DNA of 64,000 nucleotides from Elusimicrobiota bacterium (GCA_027451985.1 DAIDHS010000010.1:1-64000); one strand, 5' to 3'; counted from the stretch's first letter, positions 8,444-16,402 are shown. Notes: a model not told the origin generated them from the letters alone. Program-made: numbers and translations.

Positions 8444-9609
8444 CGTCCGGATCCCAAAAGTTCGGCGGCCGCCAGCGCGCAGCTTTTGTTCTTGGATGTG
8501 CCGGCGCGTCCATGCACGACGAAGTACGGGCTCGTGATGCCGCAGCCGCATCCGGCGCCGGGATGGAGGGAAGCCAAGTCGCCCATCAGGACGCTGTGCG
8601 CAGGGATGGAGGTGAGAAACGGGGTCAAGAATTGCAGGAAGCCCGGCTTGCCCATGCCCAAGGGCTCCAAGCTTCGCACGTCACGGATGACGGCCTGCGA
8701 CCAGACGGGGACGTGAAAATGGTGTCGGGAGCATTCCGCGTAGGGGATTGGGTGCTCGACCGCGCCAAAGCTGTCGCGGATGCGGGCTTGCGGGATACCT
8801 AAAAGCTCTTCCGTAAGGGCATAGAGCTCCTCCTTGGGCACGGCCTCATCGGCGTGGCCCTTCCATCCGCCGCCCAGGAACGCAAGAGACTTGGGAGAAA
8901 GGCGGAGGCCTTTGATTTTAAGATCGCGCATGCGCTTTAAGGTGAAGAACAGAAAAGCGGGAAATCCAAAAATGCGCACCGGTAGTCCTTGGGCCTCGTA
9001 GTGCTGCAGGCTGCGGATGCAGCCGAAGACGTCGAACTCGTGCGACCCCGTCCCGGTCCGACGCAGCGCGTGGAAGACGCCCTTGACCGGAGCGTACTTG
9101 CAGAGATAGTTGTCGGTGTAGGCGGTGCCTAGGGATGATTCGAGCTCGGTTTCATAGCTGTAGAGCAGATAGTTCGTCTTGGTTTCAGGCGCCACGAAGC
9201 CGAAATACTCGAAGACCCGGTCGACCATGCGCTGCCCTGCTGAGAACGACCAGCGGTCGAAGAATATCTGGGATTTCTGTCCGGTGGTACCCGAAGACGT
9301 GAAATGCGCGAAAACTTCGCCTCTTGGGATGGAAAGGAGCTCGTGCGTCTTGAAGATATTCGCGGGAATGAAGGGAAGGCGGGCGCAATCCGCAAGGGTT
9401 CGGACCGAGCCCGGAGCGAACCCGCGCAGCTTGAGGAGGCGGCGATAAAACTCGGAGCGCTTCGCGTGCCAGCGCGCGCACTCGCTCATGGCTTTGGCGA
9501 AAAGCTCTCCGTGGCCGGCCGCAAACGAATAGGGGTCGGCCAAGTCCGCGACGGCCTGCACCGCCGCGAGCGCTTTGGGATCGGGAACGCGGGGCTGCGC
9601 GGGTTTCAC
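8440..9609 (-). CDS. luxE: LuxE-type acyl-protein synthetase
   Basis: This 389-residue protein matches LuxE, which adenylates a fatty acid and transfers it to its own C-terminal cysteine before reduction by LuxC. Seen here: the adenylation loop SSGTTGQKSQ (about 106), DSFGAVEHPIPY, MGDLASLHPGAGCGCG, and a cysteine 13 residues from the end (SKNKSCALAAAEL, Cys377), where LuxE carries its acyl group. I place the start at GTG 9609 because it overlaps the MFS stop as GTGA, like the other joints of this operon; a longer frame would begin at 9672. No luxA/luxB lies nearby, so light emission is not implied. Confidence 0.85.
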   Translation of the reverse strand: MKPAQPRVPDPKALAAVQAVADLADPYSFAAGHGELFAKAMSECARWHAKRSEFYRRLLKLRGFAPGSVRTLADCARLPFIPANIFKTHELLSIPRGEVFAHFTSSGTTGQKSQIFFDRWSFSAGQRMVDRVFEYFGFVAPETKTNYLLYSYETELESSLGTAYTDNYLCKYAPVKGVFHALRRTGTGSHEFDVFGCIRSLQHYEAQGLPVRIFGFPAFLFFTLKRMRDLKIKGLRLSPKSLAFLGGGWKGHADEAVPKEELYALTEELLGIPQARIRDSFGAVEHPIPYAECSRHHFHVPVWSQAVIRDVRSLEPLGMGKPGFLQFLTPFLTSIPAHSVLMGDLASLHPGAGCGCGITSPYFVVHGRAGTSKNKSCALAAAELLGSGR

Positions 9610-10808
9610 GCGGCGCGCACTCCGGGATAAAAAGAGGTCATGCCTGCCAACGCCAGCAGAACGCAGGCGCAAGCCAGAGCCAGCTTCCCTAAATTCGCAC
9701 TTTCGATGAGGCCGCCCATGAAGGCCATGGAAACGGGAATGGCGCCGACGCTGATGAGATTGACCCAGCCCATGACCGCGGGTACGTCCTCTTCCAGCGG
9801 TCGGGCTTGGAACAAGGTCAGGAGAGTGACGTTTAAGACTGAAAGCGCGGCGCCCAGCGCCAAAAGCGCCATGCAGGCGAGGGCGGGGGTTCGGTTGAGG
9901 GCGAAAATCAGATACATGAGCGAAATGGAGAACAGGCTTGCGATAATCCGAGTTCCCGCTTTCCCATGCGCGCTCAGGAGCGAAAGGACGAGGCTGCCGC
10001 TGGCCATACCCAAGCCCAGCGAGGTTTCCATCGCGGAGAGAGTTCCGATGCCGCCGTTGAAGCGATATTTGGCGAAGAGCGGCAAGAACGCAAGGATGGG
10101 AGTGAAGGCCATGTTCATGAGGGAAAAAGCGGCCAGAAGAAAGCGCACGAGCCCGTCTTCCTTAAACGGGATACGGGGTTTCACCTCATCGTCGGCCGCG
10201 GAGACGGGGGATTTCTTCGGGTTTGGGGCCGAAGCTGCCTTTATCCGCGACTCCAGAAACGCGGCCAGGAGGTAGCTTGCCGCGTTGGCGAGAAAAAGCC
10301 CACCCAAGCCGAGCCAGGGGTAGAGCGAGGCGGCTGCGATTGGTCCCGCGATATTGCCCATGGAAAAACAGGAGTCGACCATGGCGGTCAACTGGCCCAG
10401 AAGACCTTCTTTCGAGCGCGGTAGGCTCGCGGGCAAGGACATGATCGCGGGATTGAAGAGCGCGGAGGCGCAGTTCGCCAAGAAAGTGACGCAGAATAGA
10501 ACCGCCATTTTGGGCCAGAGAGCCCAGGCCGCCCCGGCGGCGGCGTAGACTAGGGCGCGCGCCACGTCCGTTGCGACTACGGTCTTGAGGGCACCCAGCT
10601 TTCCAATCCATTTTGCGGCTGGGCGGGAGAAAAGGAGATGGGGCAGCGCGCCCGCAGCCAAAAACCAGGGGACCAGGCGCAAGGAGCCCAGGCTCGCGAT
10701 GACCCAGACTAAGCCTACCGTCATCATCTTGTCGCAGATTTGCGAGATGGCTTGTCCGGAAAATATTTTGGCGGCGTCGGCGTCCTGGAAGACTGTGAGG
10801 GAAAACAT
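9606..10808 (-). CDS. MFS transporter (EntS/MFS_3-like)
   Basis: This 400-residue protein has about twelve hydrophobic helices and the MFS_3-type layout of small-molecule exporters, beginning FQDADAAKIFSGQAIS. There is a soluble loop near residues 195-215 (KAASAPNPKKSPVS). It starts three bases after the GNAT-like gene stops and overlaps luxE by GTGA, so it belongs to the lux-type operon. The likely role is export of the operon's product, or of a related metabolite. A similar but separate MFS_3 gene lies at 45805-47043. Confidence 0.75.
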   Translation of the reverse strand: MFSLTVFQDADAAKIFSGQAISQICDKMMTVGLVWVIASLGSLRLVPWFLAAGALPHLLFSRPAAKWIGKLGALKTVVATDVARALVYAAAGAAWALWPKMAVLFCVTFLANCASALFNPAIMSLPASLPRSKEGLLGQLTAMVDSCFSMGNIAGPIAAASLYPWLGLGGLFLANAASYLLAAFLESRIKAASAPNPKKSPVSAADDEVKPRIPFKEDGLVRFLLAAFSLMNMAFTPILAFLPLFAKYRFNGGIGTLSAMETSLGLGMASGSLVLSLLSAHGKAGTRIIASLFSISLMYLIFALNRTPALACMALLALGAALSVLNVTLLTLFQARPLEEDVPAVMGWVNLISVGAIPVSMAFMGGLIESANLGKLALACACVLLALAGMTSFYPGVRAA

Positions 10809-10811
10809 CCG

Positions 10812-11969
10812 TCAATCCATCAAGTTTGGGCCTAGGAAGATGTCCCGCCAGTTTCGGTAGTACTCGCGAAGAAACTTCTTGTTTGTTCCGGCCAGCTGGG
10901 CGCCTTGGAAATCGAGGATTTCGAAGGTTTTGCTCAGGACCGCGTAGTCGTAGCGCATTTTATCATGAAGCTGGAAGGCGGGAAAATAAGCGCAGGGAAC
11001 GAAGCGGGCCTGGAGGATGCCTTCGACGGTCTTGAGCTTGTCCGCACGCGCAATAGTCTCGATGTAGCGCACGCCGCGGCGGTGCAGGAGCTCGGAGGCC
11101 TTGGACAGTACCTGGGCGAAGAGGATGTCGTCCGGCTTGTGGATGCCGACCAAAGTGCAGTATTGATCGGCGGGCGCCAGGAAGGCGAAAATTTCGACCT
11201 TGCGGCACGGCGAGGCGATGATGATGTTGGGCTGATGAAAAGGGTAGAAATGAAAGGGGATTTTTCGATCCTCCTGAAGGTTGCGGAAACGGTGCAAAGT
11301 AAAGAGGGGCGCGTCGATGATTTCCAGCGCGGGGATTTTGGCCGGAGTTGTTTGGGAAACGGAATATTCGGAAGGTTTGGCGATGGGAATCTTGGGGATG
11401 CCGATTTCGCTTCGGACAATGTCGACTAAGCCCGCGAACTTGGGGTGCAACTTGAAGTCGGTGAAGCGCTGGGCAAGCGAGCCATCGAAGAAAAAGGCGG
11501 TCAGGCAGTGGGTTTCATAAGCGTCGGTGCGGTGGATGTTGGGAAAGATGCCCAACTTCTTGTAGCCCAGCTTTTCCGCGACAATTTGCGGCGCCTGACT
11601 CGTGGTTCTGGTGGTCGCGTAGATGACGTCCACGCCGCCTTTGCCGGCCCGCAGGCGTTGGGCACCGAACGTCATGGATTTTTCAAGGAGGTCGGCGCCG
11701 CGGTGCTCCGGAAGGACGACTCCGCCGAAGACCTTGGCGATCCGGTTACGCTCGTCTGTCTCCCACGCGACCGAACCGACGATGGAACCATTCCTCTCCG
11801 CGACCACCCAGACGTTGGCGGGTTCGGAGAGAAAGGCCGTGAGCAGTCCTACGTCCCGCATGAGGGGATCGGTATAGGTTCCGTTGTAGACCCGGTGGTA
11901 GAGGAGCGTAATTTCAAGCGCGTCCTCCGGCGTCGCCAGGCGGATGCGGTATTCCGTCGTCTTAGCCAT
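10812..11969 (-). CDS. GNAT-like acyltransferase, probably with two GNAT domains
   Basis: This 385-residue cytoplasmic protein starts with a GNAT fold: YRIRLATPEDALEI, then VGSVAWETD and the acetyl-CoA loop region VVLPEHRGADLLEKSM near residue 90-100. The second half (residues about 200-385) has another acyltransferase-like pattern with EIFAFLAPADQYC and LLHRRGVRYIETIA, so a tandem arrangement is likely. It is the first gene of the operon ending at 4641. Such an enzyme could acylate an amine to make or modify the operon's product. The second domain is an inference. The gene is divergent from the ABC transporter at 12063, and the gap has no clear promoter. Confidence 0.6.
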   Translation of the reverse strand: MAKTTEYRIRLATPEDALEITLLYHRVYNGTYTDPLMRDVGLLTAFLSEPANVWVVAERNGSIVGSVAWETDERNRIAKVFGGVVLPEHRGADLLEKSMTFGAQRLRAGKGGVDVIYATTRTTSQAPQIVAEKLGYKKLGIFPNIHRTDAYETHCLTAFFFDGSLAQRFTDFKLHPKFAGLVDIVRSEIGIPKIPIAKPSEYSVSQTTPAKIPALEIIDAPLFTLHRFRNLQEDRKIPFHFYPFHQPNIIIASPCRKVEIFAFLAPADQYCTLVGIHKPDDILFAQVLSKASELLHRRGVRYIETIARADKLKTVEGILQARFVPCAYFPAFQLHDKMRYDYAVLSKTFEILDFQGAQLAGTNKKFLREYYRNWRDIFLGPNLMD

Positions 11970-12062
11970 GCAAGTGCAATTGTAATAAATAAGGCGGGAA
12001 AGCGGCCTTGACGGGGATCAACGCCCGCGAAATTTGCCAAAATCGAAAGCGATCGGCTGTTT

Positions 12063-12767
12063 ATGGAAAAAATGCTTGAAGTTCGGGATTTGCGCAAGAC
12101 GTTTGGCGCCGTTGCGGCCGTGGACGGCATTTCCTTTGAGGTCTCTCCCGGGGAAATTGTGGGACTCTTGGGCCCCAACGGAGCCGGCAAAACCACGACC
12201 ATCAGCATGATTCTGGGCATTCTCGAGCCCAGCGGCGGGGAAATCCTTATTGAGGATCGCGGACATATGAATTTCGCGGCGGTCTACGCGCCCTTGCCCG
12301 GCAACCTGACCGTGGCGGAAAATCTTAGGGTATTCGGACTCATATACGGCGTGGAGAACTTCCGCGAGCGGCTAGAAGAACTTCTAAAGCAGTTCGATCT
12401 GGCCAAGTACCGGAATACGAAGGCGGGGCTTTTGTCCTCTGGCGAGCAGACGAGACTCTGCCTTGCCAAGGCGATGCTCAATAAACCCCAGTTGCTGCTT
12501 TTGGATGAGCCCACGGCCTCGTTGGATCCGTCCATCGCGCGCGAAATCCGCGCGGAAATAAAGGACTTCACGGTGCGGGGGCGCGGCGCTGTGCTTTGGA
12601 CCTCGCACAACATGCACGAGGTCGAGGAGGTGTGCGACCGGGTGCTTTTCCTCTCGCACGGCAAGATCCTCCTAGAGGGCGACCCCAAGGTCTTGCCGCA
12701 GCGTCACGGCAAGAAGACGCTGGAAGATCTTTTCGTCGCCGTCGCGCGGGAGCCTCTGTCCTTGTGA
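12063..12767 (+). CDS. ABC transporter ATP-binding protein (ABC-2 type)
   Basis: This 234-residue ATPase has Walker A (GPNGAGKTT, about 41), a signature loop written LSSGEQ rather than the usual LSGGQ, Walker B (LLLLDEP) and the H-loop TSHNMHEVEE. The sequence after Walker A is short, and the Q-loop region reads VYAPLPGNLTV, without a clear Gln. It belongs to the drug/polysaccharide-exporter class whose permease is a separate ABC-2 protein. The permease gene follows with a GTGA overlap. Substrate unknown. Confidence 0.85.
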   Translation: MEKMLEVRDLRKTFGAVAAVDGISFEVSPGEIVGLLGPNGAGKTTTISMILGILEPSGGEILIEDRGHMNFAAVYAPLPGNLTVAENLRVFGLIYGVENFRERLEELLKQFDLAKYRNTKAGLLSSGEQTRLCLAKAMLNKPQLLLLDEPTASLDPSIAREIRAEIKDFTVRGRGAVLWTSHNMHEVEEVCDRVLFLSHGKILLEGDPKVLPQRHGKKTLEDLFVAVAREPLSL

Positions 12768-13567
12768 ACCCGAAGCGCCTTTACGCCGTGGTGCTGAGGC
12801 AGTTCTACCTGATGCGGGGAAGCCTCTCGCGCGTCCTGCCGCTCTTCGCCTGGGTCACCGTCGACATCGCTCTTTGGGGTTTCCTGACGCGCTACCTTAA
12901 TTCCGTGGCGGACTCGGGCTTCAGCTTCGTCACCACACTTCTGGGCGCGGTGCTTTTGTGGGACTTTTTCATGCGCGTCATGCAGGGCGTGACCATGGCA
13001 TTCTTCGAGGACGTCTGGTCGCGCAATTTCCTTAATTTCTTCGCTTCGCCGCTGACCATCTGGGACTATTTGGGCGGCTTGGTCGCCAGCAGTATTGCGA
13101 CGAGTTCCATCGGTTTGGCGGCCATGCTGCTGCTGGCGGGTCTGGCCTTCGGGCTTTCCTTTGCGGCCTACGGGGTGATGTTCGTTCCCTTCCTGCTGAT
13201 TCTTTTCATCTTCGGCATCGCTTTGGGCGTGATGGCGACGGCTTTGGTCTTGAGACTCGGCCCGGCCTCGGAGTGGTTCGTCTGGCCCATCCCGGCCCTT
13301 ATCGCGCCCTTCGCCGGGGTCTTCTATCCGGTCGCGGTTCTTCCGCGCTGGATGCAGCTTTTCGCGCGTGTTCTTCCGCCGGCCTACGTGTTTGAGTCCA
13401 TGCGCACCATCGTCCTGCACCGCTCGCCCGGCGCGTGGCCGGTCCTGGCCGGGGCCGGCTTGGCCGTGCTTTATCTTGCGGCCGGCTGCTGGATTTTCGC
13501 GCGCACCTACCGCTATGCGGTGCGCACAGGCCTCATCGCGCGCTACAGCGCCGAGAGCGTCAGCTGA
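12764..13567 (+). CDS. ABC-2 type permease
   Basis: This 267-residue integral membrane protein has about six helices and the ABC-2 pattern, including the late conserved segment FAGVFYPVAVLPRWMQ near residue 185 and PPAYVFESMR. The start is GTG 12764, overlapping the ATPase stop (GTGA). An in-frame ATG at 12596 lies deep inside the ATPase gene and would add an unrelated arginine-rich stretch, so I reject it. With the ATPase it forms a two-component exporter. Confidence 0.85.
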   Translation: MNPKRLYAVVLRQFYLMRGSLSRVLPLFAWVTVDIALWGFLTRYLNSVADSGFSFVTTLLGAVLLWDFFMRVMQGVTMAFFEDVWSRNFLNFFASPLTIWDYLGGLVASSIATSSIGLAAMLLLAGLAFGLSFAAYGVMFVPFLLILFIFGIALGVMATALVLRLGPASEWFVWPIPALIAPFAGVFYPVAVLPRWMQLFARVLPPAYVFESMRTIVLHRSPGAWPVLAGAGLAVLYLAAGCWIFARTYRYAVRTGLIARYSAESVS

Positions 13568-13573
13568 CGCCCC

Positions 13574-13589
13574 CGGCGCCTGTGTTGCG
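13574..13589 (+). promoter_or_regulatory. Sigma-54-like sequence with no obvious target gene
   Basis: CGGCGCCTGTGTTGCG has GG (13575-13576), ten bases, then GC (13587-13588) within TTGC. It lies in the 40-base gap between two convergent genes and points into the antisense strand of the alcohol dehydrogenase. It may be chance, an antisense promoter, or left over from a deleted gene. Confidence 0.2.
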
Positions 13590-13607
13590 CGCTTAATACT
13601 GCGCGGC

Positions 13608-14636
13608 CTAAGGCGTGACGACGATGCGTCCCGCGACGCCGCCCCGTTTAAGGCGCTCGCACACTTCGTTGATGCGGTCCAAAGGCGCGAATTCGGTTTC
13701 TTCGAGGCTTAGGGTCTCGTTTTCGGCCAGCGCCGTGACTTCCCGCAGTTCTTTAAGCGTTCCCCACAAGGTCGCTTCGAAGGCCACTTCGAACCGGCTG
13801 TTGGCCAGAACTTTAAGGTTCGCCGTCCCGCCACCCAATCCCACCTGGGTCACTTTACCCAAAGAACGGGTGACCGAGACGGCCGCGGCCAGGGTCTGAT
13901 CGCTGCCCACGAAGTCAAAGGCGGCGCAGACGCCCTTGCCGTTGGTCAGGTCCATGACTTTTTCTCTTAGATCCGGATCACGGCCGTTGAGCGTGTGCTC
14001 GGCCCCGTCATTGCGCGCGATTTTCAGCTTTTCGTCGCTGATATCGACGGCGATGAGCTCGCAGCCGCTGAGAATCTTGAGGAACTTGACGCCGTATTGC
14101 CCCAGACCGCCCAGACCGATGACCAAGGCTTTGTAATCGGGCTCAAGGAACGGCAGGGCCTTCTTCACCGCGCGGTAGGGCGTCAAGGCCGCGTCGGCCA
14201 GGGGCGCGGCGCGGCGCGGATCGAGCCGGCTGAGCTTCACGAGATAGCTTTCCTTGGGAACCAGAATGTCCTCGGCATAGCCGCCGTTCCACTTGGAAAG
14301 CCCCGCCCACTGGGGACTGTCGCAGAGTTGCTCGTGACCTGAGACGCAGGGGCCGCAGGCTTCGCAACCCCAGCCTCCGAAAATAACGACCGCGTCGCCT
14401 TCTCGGACCATGGTCACGCCCTTGCCGACGGCCGCAACGTAGCCGGCATTTTCGTGGCCGAGAGTCAGCGGCAGAGGTAGGGGCAGTTCGATTTCCTTGT
14501 CAATGACGTGCAGGTCGCTATGACAAAAGCCGGAGCCCGCGATTTTGACCAGAACCTGCCCGGGGCCGGGCGTCGGCGTAGGCACCTCCTCGACGGTCAG
14601 CGGCTTCTTGTACTCGTGCAGCCGTGCGGCTTTCAT
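13608..14636 (-). CDS. Zinc-dependent alcohol dehydrogenase (MDR family)
   Basis: This 342-residue enzyme of the medium-chain dehydrogenase family has catalytic-zinc ligands in GFCHSDLH (about 38) and GHENAG (about 61), a structural-zinc cluster GCEACGPCVSGHEQLC (about 90-106), and a Rossmann motif VIGLGGLGQYG. It should interconvert alcohols and aldehydes with NAD(H) and could reoxidise NADH in fermentation. The ATG at 14636 is preferred over GTG 14645 because GAGGTG lies 6-7 bases upstream. A sigma-54-type promoter sits about 55 bases upstream, inside the 3' end of the next gene. Cofactor preference cannot be read with certainty. Confidence 0.85.
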   Translation of the reverse strand: MKAARLHEYKKPLTVEEVPTPTPGPGQVLVKIAGSGFCHSDLHVIDKEIELPLPLPLTLGHENAGYVAAVGKGVTMVREGDAVVIFGGWGCEACGPCVSGHEQLCDSPQWAGLSKWNGGYAEDILVPKESYLVKLSRLDPRRAAPLADAALTPYRAVKKALPFLEPDYKALVIGLGGLGQYGVKFLKILSGCELIAVDISDEKLKIARNDGAEHTLNGRDPDLREKVMDLTNGKGVCAAFDFVGSDQTLAAAVSVTRSLGKVTQVGLGGGTANLKVLANSRFEVAFEATLWGTLKELREVTALAENETLSLEETEFAPLDRINEVCERLKRGGVAGRIVVTP

Positions 14637-14641
14637 AATGT

Positions 14642-15094
14642 TCACCTCGCGGACGAATTCTCTGGCGGCAAATGTCCTAGCGTGGGACTCGCAACGTTTT
14701 TTCCGGCATCCGCGCCATTCTGCGCCCGATCGGCGGGGCCTTCCCGGCTGGAGTTAAAATCTTCGTGTCCCTGCAGCCGACGGTGCGAGAGATATGCGGT
14801 CAAGCCGCCGATAAAAACAAGGCACGACGCCCAGGCGATAGGCCCCGCGCTCGCGATGACGACGGCATAAAGGATAACGCCCGCGCCCGAGGTCGCGGCC
14901 AGTCCTCCGATGTCCCGCGCCCGTTCAAGCCGTTTGGTTTCTTCCGGCGTAAGCCACGGAACCGTCACGACCAAGGGGGCGAGTTCGGTTTCCGTAGCCG
15001 TTGAGAGGGGAACTTCCGGAGCTGTTTTTGGATGGGTTTGGCTCCAAGAGGGCGAAACTAATGCGAGCGAGAGGGCGGCGGCTATAATATTCAT
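14642..15094 (-). CDS. Hypothetical small exported membrane protein
   Basis: This frame of 150 codons starts with a signal-peptide-like segment (MNIIAAALSLALVSPSWSQ), then a proline/threonine-rich linker, then two hydrophobic helices around GVILYAVVIASAGPIAW and CLVFIGGLTAYL, and a polar tail. I recognise no family. The start at 15094 is chosen because the signal peptide begins there; the ribosome site is weak. Its 3' end overlaps the promoter of the alcohol dehydrogenase. The organised signal peptide and helices favour a real gene, but this is not certain. Confidence 0.5.
   Translation of the reverse strand: MNIIAAALSLALVSPSWSQTHPKTAPEVPLSTATETELAPLVVTVPWLTPEETKRLERARDIGGLAATSGAGVILYAVVIASAGPIAWASCLVFIGGLTAYLSHRRLQGHEDFNSSREGPADRAQNGADAGKNVASPTLGHLPPENSSAR
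14690..14705 (-). promoter_or_regulatory. Predicted sigma-54 promoter of the alcohol dehydrogenase
   Basis: On the minus strand CGGAAAAAACGTTGCG has GG, ten bases and GC within TTGC (plus-strand GC at 14691-14692 and CC at 14703-14704). The expected transcript start near 14680 precedes the ATG at 14636 by about 44 bases. The site lies within the 3' end of the small membrane-protein gene upstream. Confidence 0.5.
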
Positions 15095-15135
15095 GGCCCG
15101 ATTCTCGTTCTTAAATACCGCATCGTTTCGGCCAT

Positions 15136-15151
15136 GGGCAGAAGCGTTGCA
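15136..15151 (+). promoter_or_regulatory. Predicted sigma-54 promoter of the cytochrome c gene
   Basis: GGGCAGAAGCGTTGCA has GG (15137-15138), ten bases and GC (15149-15150) within TTGCA, and is followed by an A/T-rich stretch. The expected start near 15162 supports translation from ATG 15185 rather than from the in-frame ATG at 15134, which would lie inside the promoter. Confidence 0.55.
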
Positions 15152-15184
15152 TTTAAAAATATTTTGGAACGGCGGCAAACGGCC

Positions 15185-15811
15185 ATGCTGATTAGAGGTA
15201 AGGGCAAAGCAAGGGTTGGGGTGTGGATCGGAGTTCTTTGCGCAGTCTTGGCGGCCTTGGCCGTCGGTTGTCTTCCCCGCTGGCAGGGGTACCCGCCGCA
15301 GCCTTTGACACTCCCCAAAGGCTCCTTTAAGATTCAGCGCCAGGATACGAGCGAAGCGGCGTCCGGGCGGACGGAACTGCCGGTGGCCGATCCGGATAGC
15401 CGGAACGCGCGCTACTACAGCGACCTAGGTCCTGACGTCGTTGACGTATCCAGTTATCCCGCGCAGCAGCGCTACAACTACCGGGTCTACGCCGAGGTCT
15501 GCTCCCGCTGCCATACCTTGGCCCGCTCGATCAACGCTCCGGTGGCCAGCCGAGAGTTTTGGGAGTTCTACATGCTGGGTATGCGCACCGCCAACCGAAT
15601 CGACGAAAAGCCTCCCATCACCGCGCAGGAGCGCAAGGCTATCTTGGATTTTCTCGAATATGACTCGCGCGTCCGAAAAGTCGAGCACGCGCGGCAATTC
15701 GAAGCACAAACTGAGGAGTTGAAGCGCCGCTACGGCGCTTATCTGCGTGATCGCTTGCGCCGGCTGCAGCAGGGTTCCCAGCCGGTGATTTTACAACCCT
15801 CGGGGCATTAG
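15185..15811 (+). CDS. Lipoprotein c-type cytochrome (monoheme)
   Basis: This 208-residue protein has a membrane-targeting N-terminus ending in a lipobox (LAVGC, Cys about 29), so it is probably lipid-anchored on the periplasmic side. A single haem-attachment motif CSRCH lies near residue 106, with a possible distal Met ligand in EFYMLGMR. The C-terminal third is a charged helix (QAQTEELKRRYG...). It is a small electron carrier and may link the quinone pool or a dehydrogenase to a terminal reductase. The start was chosen because the sigma-54 site overlaps the alternative upstream ATG. Confidence 0.75.
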   Translation: MLIRGKGKARVGVWIGVLCAVLAALAVGCLPRWQGYPPQPLTLPKGSFKIQRQDTSEAASGRTELPVADPDSRNARYYSDLGPDVVDVSSYPAQQRYNYRVYAEVCSRCHTLARSINAPVASREFWEFYMLGMRTANRIDEKPPITAQERKAILDFLEYDSRVRKVEHARQFEAQTEELKRRYGAYLRDRLRRLQQGSQPVILQPSGH

Positions 15812-15824
15812 GAAACTCGGCGCA

Positions 15825-16277
15825 TCATCGCCGCCGGGACCATTGCGGCAAACCATCCGCGTTTCTAAACTGCAGGACGCTTTTCCCAACGCGGATTTCG
15901 CGCGCCACTAAAGCGGGTTTCCCGTTAAAGGCGATGCGGGAGCCCTTGACTTCAATCCGATCGTTCACGGCAAGCTTGGTTGCTTGCGCATCGACGTACC
16001 ACGAGGGTCCAAGATGGACGGGGATGGTCTCCTTATCCGTCTGAAGCGTTATAAGCACGCCGGTAGACATCCCGCGCTCCGGAATGAAATTTTCAATGCC
16101 GCTAATGACGCCGGATGCCGTTTCAACCGTTTTGGGGTCGTACATCCGGCAATAGACGGACCGCGGTCCCCATCCGCGGCCGCCTCCCCGACCCCGTCCG
16201 TATCCGCGTTGAGCCCAGACTGTTCCAGCTGCCGCGAAAGCAATGAGAGAAAGTGCGACGGCGACTATTTTTTTCAT
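15825..16277 (-). CDS. Secreted Gly/Arg-rich protein with a predicted OB-fold
   Basis: This 150-residue exported protein has a signal peptide (MKKIVAVALSLIAFAAAG...VWA), a short GRGRGGGRGWG segment, and a beta-rich domain (TASGVISGIENF, GVLITLQTDKETIPVHLGPSWYVD, VNDRIEVKGSRI) that looks like a small OB-fold barrel. The start at 16277 follows a strong GGAGG site and the signal peptide. It is transcribed divergently from the nitroreductase from a back-to-back pair of sigma-54-type promoters. Ligand unknown; a metal or haem accessory role would fit the redox context but is only a guess. Confidence 0.7.
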   Translation of the reverse strand: MKKIVAVALSLIAFAAAGTVWAQRGYGRGRGGGRGWGPRSVYCRMYDPKTVETASGVISGIENFIPERGMSTGVLITLQTDKETIPVHLGPSWYVDAQATKLAVNDRIEVKGSRIAFNGKPALVAREIRVGKSVLQFRNADGLPQWSRRR

Positions 16278-16316
16278 GTGTTCCTCCATAGGAGAAGTTT
16301 CATGCCTTGGGAATGG

Positions 16317-16332
16317 AGCAACGCGATTGCCA
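16317..16332 (-). promoter_or_regulatory. Predicted sigma-54 promoter of the OB-fold gene
   Basis: On the minus strand TGGCAATCGCGTTGCT fits the RpoN consensus TGGCAC-N5-TTGCW closely: plus-strand GC at 16318-16319, ten bases, CC at 16330-16331. The expected start near 16307 is 30 bases before the ATG at 16277. It lies 8 bp from the divergent site at 16340. Confidence 0.65.
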
Positions 16333-16338
16333 AACGGT

Positions 16339-16354
16339 GGGATTTTCTGTTGCA
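16339..16354 (+). promoter_or_regulatory. Predicted sigma-54 promoter of the nitroreductase
   Basis: TGGGATTTTCTGTTGCA has GG at 16340-16341, ten bases and GC at 16352-16353 within TTGCA. The predicted start near 16365 precedes the ATG at 16403. It is back to back with the OB-fold promoter. Confidence 0.6.
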
Positions 16355-16357
16355 AAG

Positions 16358-16372
16358 AGTGACGATGTCACT
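16358..16372 (+). promoter_or_regulatory. Perfect inverted repeat at the nitroreductase transcription start
   Basis: AGTGACGATGTCACT is a perfect 6-bp inverted repeat around a 3-bp centre. It covers the expected transcription start of the sigma-54 promoter just upstream. It could be an operator for a dimeric repressor or a CRP/FNR-family protein; the half-site spacing differs from the classical TGTGA-N6-TCACA. Confidence 0.4.
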
Positions 16373-16402
16373 TAAATCGTCCTCTCTTGTTAAGGGGGAG
16401 CC

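Noticed and set aside
4641-11969. Bioluminescence (lux) operon
   Set aside because: LuxC- and LuxE-like genes are present, but no luciferase subunits or luxD; light emission is not supported.
12596-12763. Longer start for the ABC-2 permease
   Set aside because: The extra residues overlap the ATPase gene and are an arginine-rich out-of-frame translation; GTG 12764 overlapping the ATPase stop is favoured.
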